From an uncultured Synergistales bacterium (lineage in GTDB: Bacteria; Synergistota; Synergistia; Synergistales; Aminobacteriaceae): DNA of 6,024 bases. The stretch is taken from NCBI GenBank assembly GCA_905233515.1, contig CAJOEQ010000059.1, forward strand, positions 1 to 6,024, written 5' to 3'. Positions 1 through 5,311 of this stretch are shown piece after piece (positions within the stretch are counted from its first letter, which is position 1; the number at the start of each line of letters is the position of its first letter). The translations under genes were made by a program, and so were the position numbers. The notes beneath the pieces were generated by a model, which saw only the letters and a program-made list of their open reading frames with translations, made no database searches and was not told the origin of the DNA.

Positions 1-30
1 TGGGTGGGAGACGGCGGCACGCAAAAAATT

Positions 31-1341
31 TTATTCGTGAGTTCGGCTGCTTAATTGTAACTTTCTCGAGAATAAATCATCAGTGATTTCGTCAGCTTGA
101 TCCATCGTCATAAATGCATCTTCAAATACTGTATCGCCAATTGCATCCTTTTGACCTTCAAACGCCCATTTTAACAAGACAGGAGTCAAAATTGTGCAGA
201 TAATAATCATTATAATAATCGGCCCTAAATACTCTTCAGCTATGAAGTGCATAGACATACCTTTTTTCATGACAATTAATGAAACCTCGCCGCGGCAGAC
301 CATCCCGAGTCCTATTTGATAACTTTGTCTCTTGTCAAATTTGCACGCCAGCGCACCCAGTCCGCAGCCTCCTAATTTTGATATAATTGCAACGATTATT
401 AATGCGGCAGTGAAGGCTACTAATTCAAATGACATTTTCGGCAAAATAACTTCAAGCCCTATATTAGCAAAAAATATCGGAGTTAATAATAAATATGAAA
501 CTGTATCGAACTTGCTAGCTACGTATTGACCTTTAGGAGATAACGCTATAATCATTCCTGCAGCAAACGCGCCTATTATGTCAGCGACTCCGAAAATTGA
601 CTCAGCTGCCCACGCCATAAATAAGCAGAATGCAAAGCCTAATACAGGATAACGCCGCAAATTTCTTTCAGCTTGGACTCTGTCAGACCATTTCATATAG
701 CGATTATAAAGAAATCCCGCTATTCCTACAAAAATAAAGAATCCAGCAATTTTTATAAATACCATCGTCAAATTTGTGTCCTGTTCGCCGCCCATGCCTG
801 TTACTATTGTAAGACATATCAAGCCTAAAATATCGTCTATCAATGCCGCCGCTAAAATAGTATTGCCGACTTTAGTAGACATTTTGCCGAGTTCCTTTAA
901 AGTCTCAACAGTAATTGACACTGAAGTTGCAGTCAAGACAGCACCGATAAAAATTGCTGATTCAAATGATGTGTGATCATCAAATAAAAACATTAAGCCC
1001 GCGCCCATTCCTAAAGGCAGAATAACTCCCGATAATGCAACGACAAAACCGGAAGTCCCCGAGGCTTTTAACTCGTCTAAATTCGTTTCCATTCCTGCAG
1101 TGAACATGATTACTATTACGCCGAGTTCTGCAAGACGTGATAATAACTGAGTGGGCTGTAAACAAAATTCAACGTTGAAAAAATGCTGTGTTATTGCTCC
1201 CAGTACTGCAGGGCCGAAAAATAAACCCGCCATTAATGCGCCGACAACTTGAGGAAGCTGGGCACGACGAGATAATATGCTGAAAATCTTTGTTGACATT
1301 AGAATCACGCAAAGACTCAGCAAATAAGTGTAGCCTTCCAT
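31..1341 (-). CDS. CPA2-family Na+(K+)/H+ antiporter (NapA/GerN/Kef-type membrane domain)
   Basis: Predicted inner-membrane cation/proton exchanger of 436 residues with about 12-13 hydrophobic segments covering residues 5-391. CPA2 hallmarks are visible: an N-terminal LPQVVGALMAGLFFGP segment (29-44), the TATSVSITVETLKELGK region of the unwound helix (137-153), the ion-binding Asp pair D169-D170 in ALIDDILGL, PIFFANIGLEV (288-298), and GMVCRGEVSLIV (346-357). In the family a DD pair is usually linked to electrogenic Na+/H+ exchange, so Na+/H+ antiport is the favoured inference; K+ transport cannot be excluded. The tail after residue 391 is short and acidic, with no room for the TrkA-N/RCK domain of Kef channels, so nucleotide or glutathione gating is not expected. 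ATG start at 1341; AGGAGGT at 1356-1362 is unusually far (14 nt), but its last bases form an in-frame TAA, so no upstream start is possible. It lies 44 nt downstream of the sugar kinase gene, with no hairpin between them. Confidence 0.9.
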   Translation of the reverse strand: MEGYTYLLSLCVILMSTKIFSILSRRAQLPQVVGALMAGLFFGPAVLGAITQHFFNVEFCLQPTQLLSRLAELGVIVIMFTAGMETNLDELKASGTSGFVVALSGVILPLGMGAGLMFLFDDHTSFESAIFIGAVLTATSVSITVETLKELGKMSTKVGNTILAAALIDDILGLICLTIVTGMGGEQDTNLTMVFIKIAGFFIFVGIAGFLYNRYMKWSDRVQAERNLRRYPVLGFAFCLFMAWAAESIFGVADIIGAFAAGMIIALSPKGQYVASKFDTVSYLLLTPIFFANIGLEVILPKMSFELVAFTAALIIVAIISKLGGCGLGALACKFDKRQSYQIGLGMVCRGEVSLIVMKKGMSMHFIAEEYLGPIIIMIIICTILTPVLLKWAFEGQKDAIGDTVFEDAFMTMDQADEITDDLFSRKLQLSSRTHE

Positions 1342-1355
1342 GATAGAAAATTTTT

Positions 1356-1362
1356 ACCTCCT
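1356..1362 (-). promoter_or_regulatory. Ribosome binding site of the antiporter gene, long spacing
   Basis: AGGAGGT on the minus strand, a full anti-SD match, ends 14 nt before the ATG at 1341. It is preceded by a pyrimidine-rich run containing eight T (1368-1375). In the antiporter frame the motif reads AGG AGG TAA, which fixes the ATG as the first usable start. Confidence 0.7.
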
Positions 1363-1385
1363 AAAAGAAAAAAAATTATTATTTA

Positions 1386-2324
1386 TTATAGTTCGTAATC
1401 ATCGCCGGATGCCTCACCGAGTAACGCCCCGACCTGATGCCTCCAAGGTAAAGACGGATGAGCTCCGATTTTAGTACATGCAAGAGCCCCGCAAGCTGAA
1501 GCAAAACGTGCCGCAGCCTTTATAGGCATTCCCTCACATAATCCCACGCACAACCCCGCACAAAATGCGTCCCTAGCTCCTGTATTATCGACTGAACGAA
1601 TATTAAACGCGTTAAACGAAAAATATTCGCCGTCTTGAGTGAAAATCATTCCGCCTTTAGAACTCTGAGTAACTACTAAATTATGCAAGCCTCGCTTTAA
1701 AATTTCTCTAGCCATTTCTACTATACCTAATTTTTCACCTTTTTTGCCTGCGTAAAAACTCAATGCTCGCTCATTCAAGATCATATAATCTATATTATTC
1801 CATGATTCATTGGGCAGCGAGAAAGGCGGTTCAGCTGATAAAAAAGTCATGCATCCTGTTTGTCTTGCAAGTTTTAAACCTGTTGTAACTGTATCTGCCG
1901 GGCTTTCCATTTGGAATAATGCGCAGTCTGAGCGTGAAAAAATTTCTTTAGCGTCAAAAATTGCCTGCTCATCAAGTAATGAATTTGCACCCTGAGAAAT
2001 AATTATAGAGCTTTCACCGTCATGAGTTACTGTTATAACAGCTGTTCCCGTTGCTGCCTCCCTTCTTGTTTGAAGCTGTGAGCAGTCTACACCGTTTTCA
2101 CATAAGACAGCTCGTAATTTTTTGCCGAATTCGTCATTACCTATACAGCCTATCATATAAGATTGTGCGTTTAGTCTTGCAGCTGCTAGAGCCTGATTTG
2201 CTCCCTTGCCTCCTCCTGCCATTCCGAATGGACCGCCGACTAAAGTTTCACCTTTTTTAGGACAATGAGGCGCGCGTATTACTAAATCTATATTTAATGA
2301 ACCTACTACTGCGACTGATGACAA
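1386..2324 (-). CDS. rbsK: Ribokinase-like PfkB-family sugar kinase with altered anion-hole motif
   Basis: Cytosolic kinase of 312 residues, the usual length for ribokinase, expected to phosphorylate ribose or a related sugar at the 5-OH with ATP. The N-terminal VAVVGSLNIDLV (4-15) and AGGGKGANQA (36-45) match the ribokinase sugar-binding motifs; N11, D13, G38-G39, K40, N43 and E140 are in place. LNERA (183-187) corresponds to the LNExE region, and the C-terminal KIGAHPSLP (285-293) resembles the monovalent-cation site. Two ATP-side motifs are unusual. The DTTGAGD signature reads DNTGARD (246-252), keeping the catalytic-base Asp252 but with Arg251 for the normal Gly. The TxGxxG nucleotide loop reads TQSSKG (219-224), with Ser221 for Gly. 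The protein may therefore be weak, use another donor, or act on another substrate. The start is TTG at 2324, preceded by AGGGGGT with 8 nt spacing. It is first in a probable two-gene unit with the antiporter. Confidence 0.85.
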   Translation of the reverse strand: MSSVAVVGSLNIDLVIRAPHCPKKGETLVGGPFGMAGGGKGANQALAAARLNAQSYMIGCIGNDEFGKKLRAVLCENGVDCSQLQTRREAATGTAVITVTHDGESSIIISQGANSLLDEQAIFDAKEIFSRSDCALFQMESPADTVTTGLKLARQTGCMTFLSAEPPFSLPNESWNNIDYMILNERALSFYAGKKGEKLGIVEMAREILKRGLHNLVVTQSSKGGMIFTQDGEYFSFNAFNIRSVDNTGARDAFCAGLCVGLCEGMPIKAAARFASACGALACTKIGAHPSLPWRHQVGALLGEASGDDYEL

Positions 2325-2332
2325 ATTTTATT

Positions 2333-2339
2333 ACCCCCT
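2333..2339 (-). promoter_or_regulatory. Ribosome binding site that fixes the kinase TTG start
   Basis: AGGGGGT on the minus strand, one mismatch from AGGAGGT, lies 8 nt before the TTG at 2324. The protein then opens directly into the conserved ribokinase strand VAVVGS, so the TTG start is well supported although no ATG is present. Confidence 0.7.
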
Positions 2340-2358
2340 GATTTATAATATATATATG

Positions 2359-2381
2359 ATTATATTCTGCGTATCATAGCA
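2359..2381 (-). promoter_or_regulatory. Candidate promoter for the kinase-antiporter unit
   Basis: Minus-strand TGC-TATGAT (2381 down to 2373) fits an extended -10 element, with a weak -35 (TTCACC, 4 of 6) 18 nt upstream. A second -10-like box, a perfect TATAAT, lies at 2364 down to 2359 but has no well-spaced -35. Either would give a short leader ending at the AGGGGGT site. Seen by eye only, in a very AT-rich stretch. Confidence 0.4.
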
Positions 2382-2397
2382 CAAAGATTTAAAACAG

Positions 2398-2433
2398 GTG
2401 AAAATATATTTTTTATGAGCTTGATATTTTCAC
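2398..2433. repeat. Perfect 10-bp inverted repeat, possible operator in the divergent promoter region
   Basis: GTGAAAATAT (2398-2407) and ATATTTTCAC (2424-2433) are exact reverse complements separated by 16 bp. The right arm overlaps the -35 box of the plus-strand dehydrogenase promoter, and the left arm lies just upstream of the candidate kinase promoter. The position suits a repressor or activator site controlling one or both divergent genes. It could also form a hairpin in DNA, but it lies outside both predicted transcripts. The regulator is unknown and none is encoded in the window. Confidence 0.5.
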
Positions 2434-2449
2434 GAATTTATTATATAGA
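2421..2449 (+). promoter_or_regulatory. Sigma70-type promoter of the D-lactate dehydrogenase gene
   Basis: TTGATA (2421-2426) and TATAGA (2444-2449) are separated by the optimal 17 bp. Transcription would start near 2456, giving a leader of about 43 nt before the ATG at 2499. The -35 box is overlapped by the right arm of the inverted repeat, so binding there would compete with RNA polymerase. Confidence 0.6.
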
Positions 2450-2498
2450 TAAATAACTTGCTTGGAAAAATTTTATTAGTCAGGAGTCAAAAATTATC

Positions 2499-3485
2499 AT
2501 GAAAATTTGCTTTTATGCTTTGCGTGTATATGACGAGTTAGAATTTTGCGAGGAAATGAAATCTAAATACGGCGTTGATTATATTTATTCGGTCAATTAT
2601 CCCAGTCCTGAAAATTATTCGCTTGCTTCAGGCTGTGAAGGAATAAGCTGCACTCCCTGCGACATGTCAGCAAAGACTCTAGAAATTTTCAAAGATTTAG
2701 GAGTTAAATATATTTTATGCCGCTCAATCGGTTATGATCACGTTGATTTAAAGCGGGCTCGTGAGCTTGACTTAAAAGTTGATACAGTTTCTTACACTCC
2801 GACGGGAGTCGCTGATTATGCAATTATGTTAATGCTTGCAAGCGTAAGGAGATTCGGGCATATCTTAAAACGCGCTGAATTGCAGGATTACTCGCTGAAA
2901 AATAAAATCGGGCGGGACTTCTCACAATGCACAGTAGGAGTCATGGGAACAGGACGAATCGGGACGACTGTTTTAGAGCATTTGACGGGATTCGGCTGTA
3001 AATTATTAGCTTATGACGTTTACGAGAATGAACGCGCGAAGAAAATCGCAAAATATGTCAGTCTTGACGAGATTTTAGCGGAGTCTGATATTATTTCACT
3101 TCACATGAATGCAAATGAGCAGAATTATCACATTATAAATAAAGAAAGTATCGCTAAAATGAAGGATGACGCTTATATAATTAACACAGCACGAGGCAAA
3201 TTAATAGACTCAGACGCTTTAATTCAGGGAATCGAATCCAGAAAACTCGGCGGGGCAGCTCTTGACGTGTTAGAATTCGAGAACGGCCTATATTATTATA
3301 ATTTGATGGGTGAAGTCATGATTAATCACAAATTAGCAATGTTAAGATCTTATCCGAACGTGATATTAACGCCTCACACAGCATTTTACACGCGCGAAGA
3401 TGTTAGAGACATGATTAAATGCAACTTTGAGAGCTTACACGATTTCGAGACTGGCAAGAAAACACACGGAGTCGAGGCTCAATAA
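2499..3485 (+). CDS. D-lactate dehydrogenase / D-isomer-specific 2-hydroxyacid dehydrogenase (VanH-like)
   Basis: Cytosolic NAD-dependent dehydrogenase of 328 residues, full length for the family, expected to interconvert pyruvate and D-lactate. The N-terminal catalytic lobe carries RSIGYDHVDL (75-84) and SYTPTGVADY (98-107), the region equivalent to YSPxAVAE of D-LDH. The Rossmann core has VGVMGTGRIG (146-155), and Asp173 ends strand beta2 (AYDVYE), favouring NAD over NADP. Catalytic residues are R232 (NTARGKLID), E259 (LDVLE) and H293 (TPHTAFYT). GGAALDVLE (251-259), the VADY motif and PHTAFYT look closer to VanH than to classic LdhA; this comparison is from memory. VanH makes D-lactate for D-Ala-D-Lac cell-wall ends, but no ligase or VanX partner is present here, so fermentation to D-lactate is the simpler reading. 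AGGAG at 2482-2486 lies 12 nt before the ATG. It is a single-gene unit, divergent from the kinase and convergent with htrA. Confidence 0.88.
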   Translation: MKICFYALRVYDELEFCEEMKSKYGVDYIYSVNYPSPENYSLASGCEGISCTPCDMSAKTLEIFKDLGVKYILCRSIGYDHVDLKRARELDLKVDTVSYTPTGVADYAIMLMLASVRRFGHILKRAELQDYSLKNKIGRDFSQCTVGVMGTGRIGTTVLEHLTGFGCKLLAYDVYENERAKKIAKYVSLDEILAESDIISLHMNANEQNYHIINKESIAKMKDDAYIINTARGKLIDSDALIQGIESRKLGGAALDVLEFENGLYYYNLMGEVMINHKLAMLRSYPNVILTPHTAFYTREDVRDMIKCNFESLHDFETGKKTHGVEAQ

Positions 3486-3488
3486 CTC

Positions 3489-3532
3489 AAAAAAATAGCA
3501 GAGCCGCAAATTTTTACGTTTACGACTCTGCT
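3489..3532 (-). terminator. Intrinsic terminator of the htrA-type gene
   Basis: AGCAGAG (3497-3503) pairs perfectly with CTCTGCT (3526-3532). The stem continues past mismatches with CG/CG and AAA/TTT around a small loop. Reading the minus strand, the hairpin is followed by a run of seven T (3495 down to 3489), a canonical rho-independent terminator starting 14 nt after the protease stop codon. Confidence 0.8.
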
Positions 3533-3544
3533 GAAGTGCTATTT
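3493..3544 (+). terminator. Probable plus-strand terminator for the dehydrogenase, alternative outer stem
   Basis: The same hairpin lies directly behind the dehydrogenase stop codon. An alternative 8-bp outer stem, AAATAGCA (3493-3500) with TGCTATTT (3537-3544), shares the AGCA bases of the inner stem and ends in a T-rich stretch. The U tract on this strand is poorer than on the minus strand, so plus-strand termination is less certain. Confidence 0.5.
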
Positions 3545-3546
3545 AT

Positions 3547-5043
3547 TTATTTGCTTGATTTATCTTTCTCAATCTGAATAAAGAATGTATTTTTGTCGCG
3601 TTCAATTAACAAAACAAGTGCGTCATCTTTACCGATTGCCTTTGCTACATCTTCAGGACTCATTACTTCGCGGGCGTTGACTTCAAGCAATAAATCACCT
3701 TCACGAATTCCAACGTTATAGGCCGGTGAATTTCTGCTGACTTCTGAAATTATTACCCCTTGAGCCTCTGAATCAAATCCGTAGCGGCGTTTATTGCTGC
3801 TGTCAAGTCTTGAGATTCTATTAATTCCGAAATCTTTTAGTGCAGTGCTTGAGTCTGACTCTTTACGGCTTGAGTCCTTCTCTTTATTATTGTCAGATTT
3901 ATTTCTTGAGTCAGGATCTGCGGCGCGTTCGTCAAGTTTCACATTGAAGGTCATTCTTTTACCGCGTCTGATTACAACTATTTTTGCAGTTGATCCCGGT
4001 GCGAGAGATCTTATTTTATTAGTGAGTGCTTGAGCGTCCTTAATCTTATCGCCGTTAATCTCGATTACTATATCACCGCGCTTAATTCCTGCCTTATCTG
4101 CCGGGTCGCCCTTGAATACGTCGTTAATCATTGCTCCTTCAGTTGATCCGCCGCCGTAGATTTTTGCCATTTGAGGCGTTACGTTGCCTATTCCGACTCC
4201 GAGCCAGCCACGTCTAGCATGTCCGACTGAAATTAAATCGCCCATGATTTCTTTTGCACGATTAACAGGAATTGCGAATCCTAAACCTTGAGCAAATGGA
4301 GCAATCGCCGCATTAATTCCGATTACTTTTCCGTTCATATCAAGCAATGGGCCGCCTGAATTTCCGGGATTAATTGCCGCGTCAGTCTGAAGGAAATCAT
4401 CAAAATTTACTTCTCCACCGTGAACACTTCTATTTTTTGCCGAGATTATGCCAGCTGTTACAGTGTGTTCAAAGCCGTAGGGATTGCCTATTGCGATAAC
4501 CCATTCTCCGACTTCTAAAGCGTCAGAGTCTCCCAGTTCCAACACCGGCAATGCTGCATCAGGTTCAATCTTTATTACTGCTAAATCATAAGTCGGATCG
4601 CTGCCCTGTAATTTTGCCTCATAAGTTTTCTTGCTGCCATCAGCTAAAAGCACCGAGACCGTAATTTTGTCAACTTTATCAACGACGTGATTATTTGTGA
4701 TGATTAAGCCCTCTTTTGAGACAATAAAGCCGGAGCCGCGCCCCTTCATAGGGACTGAACGATTATATTCGCGGAAATTATCACCGAAAAAGTGTTTAAA
4801 TATCGGGTCATCATCAAAATCAAACGGGAAAGGGGATCTTTGAGAACGTTTTGACGTAATTTTTTCAACGTCGATATTAACGACTGCCAAAGAAGCGCGC
4901 TTTACAATAGGGACTATGGGATTATTATTTGAGCTTGAACCCGCCGGAAAATTTGACAATGAGAGAGCCGCAAAAGCCCCTCCTGCTGTTACTAAGATTA
5001 ATGCAAGCGTCGTGATAAACGCTAAAAATTTTTTATTTCGCAT
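3547..5043 (-). CDS. htrA: HtrA/Deg (Do-family) periplasmic serine protease with two PDZ domains
   Basis: Envelope protease/chaperone of 498 residues that degrades or refolds misfolded secreted proteins, in the family as trimers or larger cages. Residues 1-25 form a Sec signal (KK, hydrophobic core, AFA at 23-25), so the mature protein is periplasmic. The trypsin-like domain spans about 42-275 with the complete triad H119 (TNNHVV), D153 (TYDLAV) and S229 (NPGNSGGP). A long charged and aromatic insertion (about 61-99) corresponds to the regulatory LA loop. PDZ1 begins near RGWLGVGIG (278-286) and runs to about 370. A highly charged Lys/Asp/Ser/Glu/Arg linker (about 372-400) follows, then a more divergent PDZ2 (about 402-493). 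Two PDZ domains and a cleavable signal distinguish it from single-PDZ, membrane-anchored DegS-type or many Firmicutes HtrA proteins. ATG at 5043; AGGAGGT at 5051-5057 with 7 nt spacing. It is probably transcribed alone, since hairpins lie on both sides. Confidence 0.93.
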   Translation of the reverse strand: MRNKKFLAFITTLALILVTAGGAFAALSLSNFPAGSSSNNNPIVPIVKRASLAVVNIDVEKITSKRSQRSPFPFDFDDDPIFKHFFGDNFREYNRSVPMKGRGSGFIVSKEGLIITNNHVVDKVDKITVSVLLADGSKKTYEAKLQGSDPTYDLAVIKIEPDAALPVLELGDSDALEVGEWVIAIGNPYGFEHTVTAGIISAKNRSVHGGEVNFDDFLQTDAAINPGNSGGPLLDMNGKVIGINAAIAPFAQGLGFAIPVNRAKEIMGDLISVGHARRGWLGVGIGNVTPQMAKIYGGGSTEGAMINDVFKGDPADKAGIKRGDIVIEINGDKIKDAQALTNKIRSLAPGSTAKIVVIRRGKRMTFNVKLDERAADPDSRNKSDNNKEKDSSRKESDSSTALKDFGINRISRLDSSNKRRYGFDSEAQGVIISEVSRNSPAYNVGIREGDLLLEVNAREVMSPEDVAKAIGKDDALVLLIERDKNTFFIQIEKDKSSK

Positions 5044-5050
5044 TATAATA

Positions 5051-5057
5051 ACCTCCT
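5051..5057 (-). promoter_or_regulatory. Strong ribosome binding site of the htrA-type gene
   Basis: AGGAGGT on the minus strand, 7 nt from the ATG at 5043, is close to ideal and supports this start. The Met-Arg-Asn-Lys-Lys opening gives a proper signal peptide n-region. Confidence 0.75.
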
Positions 5058-5262
5058 AAAAATTAATATCGCATATTTTAATGTTGCAGGCTTATAACTT
5101 CATGGCTTATTTTACCGATAATGAATTTCGCAATTTGACTTATTTAGACTTTTTTTTACGTTTCGCGTGGATAAAATTTTATAGGACGGGACTCAGCTCG
5201 CGGGGGGATAAATTATTGCATTTATAACAAGTAACGAATTATTTACGTACAAAAATTTTTAA
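5058..5262. other. Gene-free leader region upstream of the htrA-type gene
   Basis: About 200 bp without a credible coding region, presumably containing the protease promoter. It holds a G/C-rich block (5184-5207, six G in a row at 5202-5207) in otherwise AT-rich DNA, a perfect 12-bp palindrome ATAAAATTTTAT (5171-5182), and a small AATAT-CGC-ATATT hairpin (5065-5077) near the ribosome binding site. On the minus strand the best promoter guess is TTGCGA (5133 down to 5128) with a 16-nt spacer to AATAAG, both only 4 of 6, so I do not call a promoter. No clear heat-shock or extracytoplasmic sigma consensus was recognised. Confidence 0.5.
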
Positions 5263-5303
5263 GCCCTGCACAAGAAAATAATTTTTTCTCACTCATACAG
5301 GGC
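5263..5303 (-). terminator. Probable terminator hairpin of the Lgt-like gene
   Basis: GCCCTG (5263-5268) pairs with CAGGGC (5298-5303), and inside it AGAAAA pairs with TTTTCT, giving a two-part hairpin with an internal loop. It begins 8 nt after the stop codon of the Lgt-like gene. On the minus strand it is followed by TTAAAAATTTTT, an interrupted rather than clean T tract, so efficiency is uncertain. Confidence 0.55.
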
Positions 5304-5311
5304 AAATTAAT

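Noticed and set aside
1..30. GC-rich stretch behind the antiporter stop as a terminator
   Set aside because: No convincing inverted repeat is visible in the 30 bases available, and the window edge prevents judging further.
332..529. Open frame of 65 codons on the plus strand
   Set aside because: Lies entirely antisense to the antiporter gene, lacks a recognisable domain and has no ribosome binding site that I can see.
776..1165. Open frames on the plus (776-976) and minus (980-1165) strands
   Set aside because: Both overlap the antiporter coding region, whose motifs and transmembrane pattern are clear; these are shadows.
1810..2260. Two plus-strand open frames antisense to the sugar kinase
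   Set aside because: The kinase frame carries conserved PfkB motifs across both; the antisense products show nothing recognisable.
2499..3485. Vancomycin-resistance (vanHAX) cluster
   Set aside because: Only a VanH-like dehydrogenase is present; neighbours are a terminator, an HtrA protease and a sugar kinase, with no ligase, dipeptidase or two-component system.
3794..4033. Leu/Ser-rich 79-codon plus-strand frame
   Set aside because: Its composition results from reading the charged HtrA linker and PDZ1 region in antisense.
5141..5190. Plus-strand promoter for a small RNA in the htrA leader
   Set aside because: TTGACT at 5135-5140 has no acceptable -10 at 16-18 bp, and the hairpin at 5263-5303 has no U tract on the plus strand.
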